Source of the DNA: Ooceraea biroi | Lineage: Eukaryota > Arthropoda > Insecta > Hymenoptera > Formicidae | Direction of reading: 5' to 3' | Length of the DNA: 64,000 bases | Assembly: GCF_003672135.1 (NCBI RefSeq) | Contig: NC_039517.1 | Location: 3,472,001-3,536,000, forward strand | In this document: positions 22,980 to 36,106 of the stretch, in pieces | How positions within the stretch are numbered: position 1 is the stretch's first letter | How the letters are laid out: every line of letters starts with the position of its first letter | Made by a program: the position numbers and the translations under genes | Notes under the pieces: model-generated | What the model was told of the DNA's origin: nothing | Seen by the model: the letters and a program-made list of their open reading frames with translations, nothing else | The model's database searches: none

Positions 22980-25900
22980 ATGTCGGCGTCAGAATCATTA
23001 GCAATCGTGCAGTCAAAGTTTGTCTCGGGCGAGACGGTCGTAACTGTATCCTCTTATGAATTTTTCATAATAAGTAATAATATTTGCACTCTGCCGCGAT
23101 CTGCAGCATCAGATTTAAATAAAAAGGATCATAAATAAATAACGTAGATTTATTGCGTTCACTTATAGACCATGTCACGGGCATGTGACATTGTTGTTGC
23201 GAATAACATGCATTATTATGTTACACTTCCTTAATGCGATCATAGGCCACGGAAGCATCATTAATACAAGGCTGGGTGAAATCTCCGAGGTATATCGCTC
23301 TTATTTACAAAGGCAACACTCATGCTTTAGCAATCTTCCTTGCTGCAAAAACACCTCTGCAAGTATACAGCGATCTTACTCTGGAAGGAATATTGCCCGT
23401 CGATCAAGATTTCAAATGTGGTATAGGTATAATGATTTTTCTAACATCGTACAAATAATTACACTCGACTGTAGTCCAAGAACTGTCCAGTACTCCTGAT
23501 TATATATCAAGCTGAATCTGCTTTCGTATTGTTGCTTCATAAATCAGTAAACAGCTAAACGATTCTTATTAACCCTTTGTTCTTTTCTTTTCAAGATACT
23601 GATAGAGAAGCATTGGATGGCCATAACGTGTACATGAACATTACATCGAGAAAACTTCATCTTATATTTGAGCTGAAGCTTGGAGAAGCAACCAGTTCAT
23701 TAGTATCAGAAATATTTCGTGTTGTAGAAGGTACGTGTGCATGCATATCCGAAATTTCCTACGATCTTTTTAATTATCTGCAAAATTGAGAACGATTATT
23801 CTTTTAGTATATCAGACAGCGAAGAATCCCGCGGCAGAGTTTTCGTGGATCGAGAAACTAATGAGAAGTACGAGGAACTTGGCTGGCAAAGACGGGCAGG
23901 ATGTTGCTGAACCTGTGAGCTTAAAATTCAAAATGAACATTATGAAAATGTGGATTGCGAATGGATTGGAGTAAAAGTTTGCTGCTCTTCTAGTTCCTCG
24001 GTGTCGAGAGTCCCGATTTGGTGGTACCGAGACAAATCGCGTCAGGTAGATCGCCGGTAGCTGCGAGGGAGTCGGTGGTACGGTATCAGATGGCCTGCAA
24101 GGAAGATGATTACACATATAGCAAAACATTTCGGTTCGTTGCTGCGTGATGTATCATGAAGTTTCATTTTACGTCTTTCTCTTTTACCAAACTTGCGAGC
24201 GCTTGACGCGTACCTCACATGACTGCCGTTAAACATGATTGCAGTATACTCACTTGCACGTGGAACGTGAACGGACAGCCTGCGAACGGCATCAGATTGG
24301 ACCAGTGGTTGAGTGCGGACGAAACGCCGCCGGATATATATGCTATCGGGTTCCAAGAGTTGGATCTAAGCAAGGAAGCATTCCTGTTTCACGAAACTCC
24401 CAGAGAAGAGGAGTGGAGGTACACTAAGCGTTGAAACTAAACGAGTTTGTCCCGGATCTTTTCTTGAAAGCTATCATGGCTTTTCGACTCTCCTCGGTAA
24501 CGGAGTTTTCACGTCCAATTAAGAATCTCAGGAGTTATGTAATTAATAATTTTTATAAATAAGATGTAATTATAAATAACGCGAGATCTGAGACACTCGG
24601 TGCGCTTTAATGTAAAACTGTGCCATGTAACATAAAAATTCTGTTCCAGACAAGTTATAGTCAATTCGCTTCACCCTAAGGGTGTCTATGTCCAAGTCGC
24701 TCTCGTCAGGTTAGTAGGCATAATGTTGCTAGTGTACGCGCTGGAACCACATGTACCGTACATCGAAAATGTATCTACCGATACAGTGGGCACTGGCATT
24801 ATGGGAAAGCTGGTAAGATTTTTAGAATAATTCCAGCAAATAGGCGTTGTTCTTGTTCTTAATATTCGATTACTTATTCTTCCAGGGTAATAAGGGTGGT
24901 GTCGCGGTAAGCTGTTGCATTCACAATACGTCCATCTGCTTTGTAAACGCCCACTTGGCGGCGCACTGTGAAGAATTTGAACGACGTAATCAGGATTACG
25001 CTGATATCTGTGCACGATTATCCTTTACGAAATACGTGCCGCCGAAGAGCTTTAAGGATCATGAGTAAGTTTCCCGCGATCCGACGACGTATTAATTGTT
25101 ATTGCACGCGGAAGTTTTATTACGTTACGCTCGTTGTGATGTGTACTGCGCTTTGCTAGGTTTCTAGTCGTATTTGTCTTACTTAGTTTGCTTCAATTTA
25201 TTTCGAGGTATATTAAATCGAATTGATGTCACAGCCAGATTTATTGGTTGGGAGACTTAAATTATCGAATAACGGAAATGGATGCTGCGATGGCTAAGCA
25301 GTACATTTCAGAGGGTAACTACGCTCCGGTCCTGGCGTTGGATCAGCTTGGACAGCAACGCAAGAACGGGCGGGTGTTTCTGGGATTTCAGGAAGCCGAG
25401 ATCGATTTCAAACCCACGTACAAGTACGATCCGGGCACCGACAACTGGGACTCGAGGTATCGCTCAAAGTTAGCTACATCTTCGGGCCACGTACATTTAC
25501 CGAGACGTATCCAGACATTCTGAAACTATTTTTTGTTTGCGATACGCAGCGAGAAATGCAGAGCTCCAGCCTGGTGCGATCGAGTATTGTGGAAGGGAGA
25601 TGCGATTAAGTGCATCAGTTACAAAAGTTACCCAGAACTCAAAATATCTGATCACAAACCAGTTACTGCGAGCTTCGACTCCCAGGTAAAGTATCTGCCT
25701 TTTCGTTTTTTTTTGTTTTTTTTTTTCGTTATTTCTGAAAAATGATAGATGGTTGCTATTCACTCTTTCAACAGATACGAATAATAGACATGGCGAAGTA
25801 TCGTAAAATCCATGAGGAAGTTATGAAGAAGCTAGACAAGTTAGAGAACGAGTATTTGCCACAAGTAATGGTCGATACCACGGACATTATATTCGATGTT

Positions 25901-28900
25901 TTGAAGTTCCTCGAACCTAGTAGTAAAGAACTCATTATTGCTAATACAGGCCAGGTAGAGCAAACAAATACGAAGCATTTTGCACGATATGTTACGTCAC
26001 GTACGAACTCTACCATTCATTCTTAAAATCTGGAAATCTAGGTACCCGTCCAATTTGAGTTTATCAAGAAATTAGACGACACAAGCTACTGCAAGGATTG
26101 GCTGCACATAGAACCCTACACCGGTTTCATAGAACCAGGTACGAGATTTATACTCACGTTTTCCTGTATTTTTGCTAAATATTTCTAACTACGTTTGCAG
26201 TTTCGTTTTAATTTTAATTCTTTCTTTTCCCTCTCGTTGCCTAGGTGAAAAGTGTGACATTAAACTGGAGGTATATGTAGATAAAAAGTCCGCCTGTAAA
26301 TTAAATTCTGGCGAGGATAAGTTATATGACATTTTAGTATTGCACCTGGAGGGAGGCAAGGATATCTTTATCACTGTGACAGGTATGTCACGCATGAGAT
26401 TATCTCTACAACTATTACGTTCGCAACAGCCCGATTTCATTAAAAATAATGCCACTCGTAATATAAATTGATGACTTTCCAGGGACCTATGAAAGAAGCT
26501 GTTTTGGCTCTTCCATGGAAGCGTTGGTTCACATATCAGTTCCAATTAGGGAGATTCCCGTTGGACGATTAATGGAACTGGTAAATATTCTTAACGTATT
26601 CAGAAAACAATGCTTCGTGATGTACTCTATATTCCGCCTGAAACCGTAGGAGAACAATAAGAATCCGTCACAAGAACCGTACGCAGTGCCGAAGGAAGTG
26701 TGGCATTTAGTGGACAGATTATACCGACACGGCATCAAGACTCCAGGACTCTTCGAAACGCCAGGCCTACATATCGAGATAATAGCTATTCGAGATTGGT
26801 TGGACGAATGGAGTCAAGATCCAATGCGTATCCTTTTCATATCATTTTAACGTCTCGTGCGCTACGCTGTGCCACGATGCAATGCTCCTTAGCAATCGTT
26901 TCTTTTCGTTGCGCGTAGCTGGTGGTGTACACTCGGTAGCGGAGGCGTTGCTACTGCTCTTAGAATCCACGGCCGAGCCGTTAATACCATATAATTTGCA
27001 TAATGTGTGTCTGTCCGCGGCAACCAATTATTTACAGTGCAAGCAAGTAAGTCGAACGAAAGAGCCTCGTAAGATTAAGGGGGGAGCCTGCTTTAGAACG
27101 TTGAAAATAAGGTATAATTTTACGAATTTTTTTGGAGAAACTATACAGCGGATCATTATAAAACTTTGATGCATTTATTAGTACATGTTTAAAGATAAAA
27201 AAATTATTTTTTGATTTGAATATATCGCCTGTAGAGGTCGTCCTGGAGGCATTGTAAATTGGTGAGCATTCTCCTGCCTCCAAATTTCATCCAAACTGAA
27301 AAATTGAAATATTTTCTCGTTATTTATGAATTCCCATCGTCGATGAACCTTTAATATTCATAAAAACATTAAGTTAAACAATTATTTTTGCATGAAAAAG
27401 TTCAAAAACTTTGCCTAACAATCGTACTTTTGTGTTCCAAGCTTCACCATTTTGGCACTTTTCAACTTTTTTCTTCTCTCTTTGGTTCATCGACGATGGG
27501 AATTCATAAATAACGAGAAGATATTTCAATTTTTCAGTTTAGACGAAATTTGGAGTCAGGAGAATGCTCACCAATTTGCAATGCCGGCGACGCGGCTGCA
27601 CTGAGATTTCTCCAGGACGACCTCTACGAGCGATATATTCAAATCAAAAAATAATTTTTTTTATCCTTAAACATGTACTAATAAATGCATCAAAGTTTTA
27701 TAATGATCCGCTGTATAGTTTCTCCAAAAACAATTCGTAAAATATACCTTATTTTCAGCGTTCTAAAGCAGGCTCCCCCCTTAATGCCACCGCTCGAAAC
27801 GCGTTAAGGGGGGAGCCTGCTTCAGAACGTTGAAAATAAGGTATAATTTTACGAATTTTTTTGGAGAAACTATACAGCGGATCATTATAAAACTTTGATG
27901 CATTTATTAGTACATGTTTAAAGATAAAAAAATTATTTTTTGATTTGAATATATCGCCTGTAGAGGTCGTCCTGGAGGCATTGTAAATTGGTGAGCATTC
28001 TCCTGCCTCCAAATTTCATCCAAACTGAAAAATTGAAATATTTTCTCGTTATTTATGAATTCCCATCGTCGATGAACCTTTAATATTCATAAAAACATTA
28101 AGTTAAACAATTATTTTTGCATGAAAAAGTTCAAAAACTTTGCCTAACAATCGTACTTTTGTGTTCCAAGCTTCACCATTTTGGCACTTTTCAACTTTTT
28201 TCTTCTCTCTTTGGTTCATCGACGATGGGAATTCATAAATAACGAGAAGATATTTCAATTTTTCAGTTTAGACGAAATTTGGAGTCAGGAGAATGCTCAC
28301 CAATTTGCAATGCCGGCGACGCGGCTGCACTGAGATTTCTCCAGGACGACCTCTACGAGCGATATATTCAAATCAAAAAATAATTTTTTTTATCCTTAAA
28401 CATGTACTAATAAATGCATCAAAGTTTTATATTGTTCCGCTGTATAGTTTCTCCAAAAACAATTCTTAAAATATACCTTATTTTCAGCGTTCTGAAGCAG
28501 GCTCCCCCCTTAATGCCATCGCTCGAAACGCGTTAAGGGGGGAGCCTGCTTTAGAACGTTGAAAATAAGGTATAATTTTACGAACTTTTTTGGAGAAACT
28601 ATACAGCGGATCATTATAAAACTTTGATGCATTTATTAGTACATGTTTAAAGATAAAAAAATTATTTTTTGATTTGAATATATCGCCTGTAGAGGTCGTC
28701 CTGGAGGCATTGTAAATTGGTGAGCATTCTCCTGCCTCCAAATTTCATCCAAACTGAAAAATTGAAATATTTTCTCGTTATTTATGAATTCCCATCGTCG
28801 ATGAACCTTTAATATTCATAAAAACATTAAGTTAAACAATTATTTTTGCATGAAAAAGTTCAAAAACTTTGCCTAACAATCGTACTTTTGTGTTCCAAGC

Positions 28901-29668
28901 TTCACCATTTTGGCACTTTTCAACTTTTTTCTTCTCTCTTTGGTTCATCGACGATGGGAATTCATAAATAACGAGAAGATATTTCAATTTTTCAGTTTAG
29001 ACGAAATTTGGAGGCAGGAGAATGCTCACCAATTTGCAATGCCGGCGACGCGGCTGCACTAAGATTTCTCCAAGACGACCTCTACGAGCGATATATTCAA
29101 ATCAAAAAATAATTTTTTTTATCCTTAAACATGTACTAATAAATGCATCAAAGTTTTATAATGATCCGCTGTATAGTTTCTCCAAAAACAATTCGTAAAA
29201 TATACCTTATTTTCAGCGTTCTAAAGCAGGCTCCCCCCTTAAGAGCATAATTTCGGACTTGGATACCTCTATATCGCTATATTTTGTCACAGATTGTAAT
29301 GCAACTGCCTGAAACTAGAAGAACAGTGTTTCTGTACATCAGTTCGTTCTTGCAAGAGCTACTGAACCATACGCAAGACAACGAACTCGATGCCAAAACA
29401 CTCGGTAAGCTCCCTATTCACGTACTGTTACCTTGGTTTGGCTTATTCTTACTCATTAGCATATCCCTGAGTGTTTACAATAATATTTGCCGCATCATTT
29501 CCAGCGACTTTGTTTGGCTCAATATTTTTAAGAGACCCACCGAGAAGCAGAGACGATCGTCACCGGCAGAGAAGCCGCGTCACTCAAATCACGTTTGACA
29601 AAAAGAAAGCGGCGTTCGTTTATCACTTCTTGATCAACGACCAGAGTGATTTTATACTTGGTCGATAG
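22980..29668 (+). CDS. Ocrl: OCRL/INPP5B-type inositol polyphosphate 5-phosphatase (18 exons)
   Basis: Removes the 5-phosphate from PI(4,5)P2 and related lipids at endosomes and the Golgi. Coding exons: 22980-23045, 23246-23426, 23596-23730, 23808-23914, 23994-24145, 24245-24418, 24650-24812, 24886-25064, 25235-25456, 25550-25685, 25775-25954, 26042-26138, 26245-26382, 26483-26580, 26650-26827, 26919-27046, 29293-29404, 29505-29668; phases agree throughout, 869 aa, the family's usual length. Domains: N-terminal PH-like (about 1-165), 5-phosphatase (about 195-505) with [24 protein letters not shown] and SDHKPV, ASH (about 505-675, with LNSGEDK), and C-terminal RhoGAP-like (about 676-869, with [13 protein letters not shown]). 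The junctions of exons 1 and 5 use weaker donors (GTATCC, GTGATG) and are the least certain. Intron 16 carries tandem array B. Confidence 0.93.
27075..29242. repeat. Array B: three tandem TTAA foldback units in Ocrl intron 16
   Basis: Units at 27075-27784, 27804-28513 and 28533-29242, of the same family as array A but in the opposite orientation, judged from the 28-bp arm asymmetry and the linker. Linkers read TGCCACCGCTCGAAACGCG and the same with one T. The array is flanked exactly by TTAA at both ends, 28 nt after the donor and 50 nt before the acceptor of the intron. All three units share the loop variants GCTTCACC and TAACAATCG. Confidence 0.95.
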
Positions 29669-30812
29669 TACGACTTTCTAATCGTACTATCATCGAATCA
29701 CTCAAGCTATTACAACACTATACACCAATGCTATTTAAGAATTTCTTAGGTTTAAAATAGAGAAAGTCAAATGACGCAATACTGCTTTGATGCTTTTTGT
29801 AAAAGTGTCGCAAAGTGAACGCTTATATTTTGTCGCAGCACTATTTTGACAACTATGTATTTATTCGGCAAAGTTATAGATATCACTTAAACGATTGTAC
29901 TTGAATGAAACTCGATGAAACTTGAACTTAAAAGATTGTAAGTATATTAATTCACGGAAAATAGATCTTTGTACGTGCACGATTATTCGGGAAATCATTT
30001 AACTAACAAGATTATTTTATATCTTAATTTTGGAATGTGCATATGTGCACATGAATATTTTTTGCAGAATGATGCGGAAGAATGAAACATACAGTCAATT
30101 CATATATTTATCAATGTTTTATTTTTAAAAAACACAATGTAATAAATATTGTTTGCTTTCTTTTGTACTTCTTTTGTAATATGCAACATAATGAAATATA
30201 ACAGACAGGTTAATTTCAACTGATTATGCAAATTTTTTAAAGTTTTATTGATAATTATTTGTAAATTACTTGATGGAAATAGTAAAAATAAATCTTAGAG
30301 TTAGAGAACAATCGAGATTTATGGAATCCTCTATAAGAAACAAAAAAGCAGTAAGAATATATATGCATTACCTTCTTTTTTCACGAAAATAAGTAGAAGA
30401 AAAGTTGAACTCGATTATGAATATTATAAAACGCCCTTTTATTTTAAAAGTCAAATAATTTGTATCAAAATCTTTCCCTACTTGCAAAATTAATATAAGT
30501 CTTTTAATAATCTACATCTAAAAACATACGTCCACAAAAGTGTCTACAGGCTGTCATGAATGGTTACAATCGAGGATTGATGCACAAAATAAATCATGAT
30601 AAATTAGATCGCAATAATACTTTTGAGCAACGCAATAGCGAGAAAAATACTTTTACGAGACAAATTGGTTCAATAAATTGTGAAGCGTAACATCCTCTAC
30701 ATTACTACATGAAAGGAATTGTGTATACAACGTGACAATTCCAAACTTACGTCGCGCTTTATAAACTCTTTAACTTGTAATACCTCGATCTCAACGTGTG
30801 AGAAGATGTACT
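29669..30812. other. 3' flanks between convergent Ocrl and importin-alpha genes
   Basis: AT-rich, with no coding sequence recognised. It must hold both 3' UTRs; an AATAAA at about 30142 could serve Ocrl. Confidence 0.5.
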
Positions 30813-33255
30813 CTAAAAATTGAATTTATTTGTTGATTCATCCTCTTTTACATTAAATTCTACTTGCCCATCAGCATTTTCCTTAACCTCGGAAGTAAGA
30901 GTCTCGGCCTCCTGGAAAAGAAAATTTTACGTAACTCGAACTGTTTTCTTTGTATTGTGCTTAAACAGAGAATCCTGCTTCGCAAAGAGACTTTGAGAAG
31001 TACAGGCTCCCTACTTAGTTCCTATCACTATGCAATGCCTACTCGAGATGAAATTAGCCAAGCACGCATGGCGAACTTTAAGTTCCACGATAAACATGAA
31101 GGTGGAAATAAAATTACTTGCTACTTCAATAGTTTTGCAACTGATACGCATCTTGGCATCTCTATAATATTTGGCATATTGTTTAGGCGGTACGAAAAAG
31201 GAGAAACGCGATATCGGTAAAGATGCGCATCCTTTTGTAAGGAAAATGGATATTTTTATGAAAGTTGTAATACAAATCACGCATATGTTCAGAAACGGAA
31301 AATCATAACTAATCATAAGTCATTAGATGAAACCAGCTTTTAAATACATAGTATACTCACCTCTCCAGAGAAGAACGTGTCGATCATGGCCACAGATTTT
31401 TGATAAATTTGCTCGTTCTCGTGCTGTTGGAGAGCTTCTAATTTATCTAATCCTCCAGCTTCTTCGATCATAATGGCAACTTGGTCCATTTGTCCCATTT
31501 TATCGGCAGCGTGCAAAATGTTCGTTATACCATCCAAGACGACAGTGATGGTATTCCAATCTTTCGCGTCCAATAAATTACAGAAAGGTTGTAATACACC
31601 TGCGTTAACTAGTTCAATCAGCTGTTGAATTGTTCCACCTGATGTCAAGTTGGTTACGGCCCATGCAGCTTCCTTTTGCGCTTTATAATCACCCTAAGAA
31701 ATGTCACAAACGCATTTTCATCATCTTGCTCCGAAGCAAATCAGCATTCTTTCACGTATATGCATAACACTTACGAACTGTAACACCTCTACCAACGACG
31801 GTAACAAGTTAGCACTTATCACGCTTTGGATCTGCCTTGTGTTACCAGCTGTGATATTGCTGATTGCCCAAGCAGCTTCCTTCACAATGTTAGGGCGATT
31901 GTGCCGCAGCAGTGCACCCAGATGCGGCAGTCCTCCCGCAGCGATTATAGTGTCTGTTTGAGCATCGTCACCCGTTACTATGTTTCCAACTGTACGCAAC
32001 GCTGGGGTAAGGATGGTTCCGTCCTCCGACATGAGCAGCTGCACGAGTTTAGGTATAATGCCAGTGTCCAATACTGCTTGTATCTTGTCGTTCGAGCCAT
32101 CCGTGAGGTAAGAGAGCGCCCAGCAAGTATCGGCTAATTTTTACGCACACACGTGAAGACATAAATGTGCCATTGTGATACATTCGTATATCTTGTAACG
32201 CTATAGGATGTCTTACCAAGTACATCATCGTCGTCGTAATTAAGCAGGCGATTGAATACTGGAAGAGCAGGCTTGATCATTTCAAACGGCGGGGCTGGAT
32301 TCTTATTTCGACACAAGTTGGATAAGGTCCAAACAATGTTGCGCAAGAACGTCACCTGAGCATAGCATCAGTTATCAGAAACATTAACAAATAAGCAAGG
32401 AAAAAATGATTCGAACGAGTCTAAGAATCGGCTTTCTGGTAGCACAAAGCATCAACGGAGCATCACGTACCGGGATGTCAGGCTTGATTAGATCAAGTAA
32501 GAGCAGCATAGCATCGTGTCCAAGAACAAGATCGCGCGGTTGAGGTCCATCTCCGGCTATATTTCCCAGAGCCCACACTGCCTGCTCCGCGACACTGGAC
32601 GTCTGCGACTTGAGCAGCCTTACTAACTTTGGTATGGCTCCGCACTTTATAACGTTTTGCGTTTGCTCAGACGTACCCGAAGCAATGTTTGTTAACACCC
32701 ATGCCGCCTCAAATTGCAACGATATGCTACACGGGAGCAATAGGAAAGTTACTCCTCAATTCTAGAACGCGTGAACAAGAATAATCATATGCTTACTTGT
32801 GATCGCAGTCCAAGAGCTGAATGCAACGCTCGACCACGCCACCCTCTATCATCGCGCTTATGGGAGGATTCTTCTCCCGGCTGAGCAGTTTCCTGCAAGT
32901 TTGAGTCGCCAGGAATTGCATCGATTCATCTGACGCGTTTATGCCGTCCACAATTTCCTCTATCGACGAAAACGGGGATGAGGTAGTAGCTGGATCCGCT
33001 GCATTAAATAGTTGATCCTCGGTATTGAAATTACGTCGCTTCGACAACTGATCTTCCTTCTTGGCCTTACGTAACTCTACCGACATTGCATTCCTCCTTC
33101 TTCGTGCCTCCTAAAAAATGTGCCAAGCATTACAGATGCATATCAGTTAGAAAACTATTGAAGTAGCAAATAATTGTATTTCCACCCACCTCATGTTTAC
33201 CATGGAACTTAAAGTTCGCCATGCGTGCTTGGTTAATCTCATCTCGAGTAGGCAT
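30813..33255 (-). CDS. Pen: Importin subunit alpha (KPNA2/pendulin type), 7 coding exons
   Basis: Adaptor that binds classical nuclear localisation signals and links cargo to importin-beta. Reverse-strand exons: 33255-33190, 33110-32797, 32726-32471, 32355-32217, 32133-31775, 31693-31361, 30911-30813; all phases fit, 521 aa. Exons 1-2 encode the importin-beta-binding domain (about residues 11-52; EARRRRNAM and [16 protein letters not shown]), rich in basic residues. Exons 2-6 encode the armadillo repeats, with the NLS-pocket W/N pairs ([48 protein letters not shown]). The end reads KFNF, as in family members. The basic domain ELRKAKK and SREK segment favour the KPNA2/pendulin clade over alpha-1 or alpha-3; the clade symbol is less certain than the family. 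Intron 6 holds an inverted partial copy of exons 1-2. Confidence 0.93.
30964..31221 (+). pseudogene. Inverted partial duplicate of importin-alpha exons 1-2
   Basis: On the plus strand, inside the last intron of the reverse-strand importin gene. It repeats the 5' UTR end, exon 1 ([20 protein letters not shown]), intron 1 including its acceptor, and the first ~35 bp of exon 2 (RKRRNA region), matching about 33323-33078. Identity is high in exon 1 (a few changes over 66 nt) and lower in the intron. A base lost at the exon 1 end turns GAG|GTGGGT into GAAGGTGG and would break the frame, and the IBB part then ends in unrelated sequence. Hence it is a decayed copy. Confidence 0.85.
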
Positions 33256-34694
33256 TGTACAGCGATAGAAACTAAGTAGCCCGTCCTCAAATTCTCTTTA
33301 TGCGCAGCAAGTTTCTCTGTTCGAGCATACAAAGAGAACAATTAGAGGTACGTAACATTAACTCATTATTACTCGCGCATGCGATAAAATGCACGTAAGG
33401 GCGACAAAAATGCTGAAATACGCAAGAAATAAACCGTGTCAATTGATCGAAGCACGAGATTCATCCGTCTGAAGCCAGAAATACGAGCGAAACTTGTTGA
33501 TGTCGCGTCACGACGTCGCGTTGAGGCACGAAACATGGTGGCTTCCAAACATTGGTTCAAATTCATCCTCCATAACGGTCGCGCGCGAACGAGCTTCCTC
33601 TCTTTAGCAAGGACTCAAATTTTACCTATCGTAGAAGTTTCCGCGGGCTTGATAGCAACTAGAGTTTTATATCTCGCAGCTTTCGGTATCAACGTACTAT
33701 CGGCAACGACGTACAAATTTTAGGTTGCCGCGTGTTACCTCGCACTTGGGACCGACTCCTTTCTCCGATCGACAGACCAGGCGACCTGTTGCTATTACCA
33801 ACAGTAAAGAAAAAATGTCGTTACGCTCGTCCAAAGAAGGTCACCGACTATTCGCGTGGAAGAAGGTGCGAGTTAACGTTGAAGATCGATTCATCGACCA
33901 AGAGACTCGATTGGTCAGCTGATTTGCGATTTCGAATGGCTCGAATGGCTCTTATTGGGTAACGAGTACTCTTTCGCTTCAAGATCAAGTTCTTACATCA
34001 TGTATGATATCGAGATACTCGTTGGCCAATCAGATAGCTGTATTAGTATCTAAAAGATATATTAATTATCTCGTTAAAAGACTACGAGACTGGGCTAGGA
34101 GAATCATTCTCAAACAAACTTGGAGCGAAAGTCGACTACGAATATTGCCCGTTTTGCAATGTAACAGATACATATTTACGCAAATAGCAAAAATGGAGTT
34201 TGCGATTCAGGCGTAGTCTTGTTTAAAACTAAATTATTTATTAAATTAACATGTTATTCGAGATATTCTATCACATTTTACAACTATTATATAAATTACG
34301 GTATGAATGCAATACGAGAATCCTGTAGTATTAAAATATGAAATAAATGCCGGTAAATATGCATATTTCTTACATTATGTTGCGTATAAATTATTAATTC
34401 AATCCTGATAAGAAATTCATCCATGTATTATTATTAACTGTATCACACGATGCGCATTCGTCATATGCGTACAACAGTTTTGTAATCCCATTCTGTTTTG
34501 TACAATTACAATTAACTTACAGTTAGCTTACGATCTATATAAATATGTTAACATTTATTTCCTGCAAATATGAGTAAAGTACAGTTCGCATTTAGCGTGG
34601 AAAAAGTGTTCAAATATCAAAGGACGTAAGAAAATTTCAAGTATACATTCATATAACAAACTTGGATACACGGAGAGAACAATAACTATTTCTC
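33256..34694. other. Upstream region of importin-alpha and 3' flank of the SFT2 gene
   Basis: The first ~700 bp are of mixed composition and probably contain the importin promoter and 5' UTR. The right half is AT-rich 3' flank. A 95-codon frame at 33436-33723 (plus) resembles no family known to me and is not called. Confidence 0.4.
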
Positions 34695-35673
<979 letters not shown>

Positions 35674-36106
35674 TTTTTGACTTAGAAAGAAAGACGAACA
35701 GGTCGAGTTCTCGAAAAACGGGGTATCGAGCTCATTAAATTACTTAATGCGCACAAGGTTAGACGGATGAAAATTTACTCCACTCTATTATATTCGCATA
35801 TGTTTCGCATATGTTTCGGAATGTACGCGTACTGCTCGACGTCAGAAGATCAGGTTAATGCGAGGCAGATCTTTGCACACAGGAATATCTCTTTATCTGT
35901 TCATTTATGTGTCACTTCATTTGTGTACTTGTGTGAACTTTATTAACTTCGGATACGATCGGTGCTGTGCATGTATATATAACGAATTCTCGTTATCTTG
36001 ACTACTGGGCGTAAAGGCTGAAGTCACATCGTATGGAATAGAGAGTGCGTCATAAAACCATATATAATACTACTATATTGCTAGACCGTAACCACGGTCT
36101 TACATA
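35674..36106 (-). promoter_or_regulatory. 5' flank of the SFT2 gene
   Basis: Upstream of the start codon at 35673; presumably the promoter. No clear core element was recognised, and the stretch ends at a decayed transposon. Confidence 0.3.

Noticed and set aside
30864..31220. Plus-strand frame containing an importin-like N-terminus as a separate gene
   Set aside because: The similarity is confined to the inverted duplicate of exons 1-2, and splice site and frame are broken.
31701..32137. Plus-strand frames across importin exon 5
   Set aside because: Antisense shadows of a conserved armadillo-repeat exon.
33436..33723. 95-codon plus-strand frame upstream of importin-alpha
   Set aside because: No recognisable domain, and it lies in the likely promoter and 5' UTR of the reverse-strand gene.
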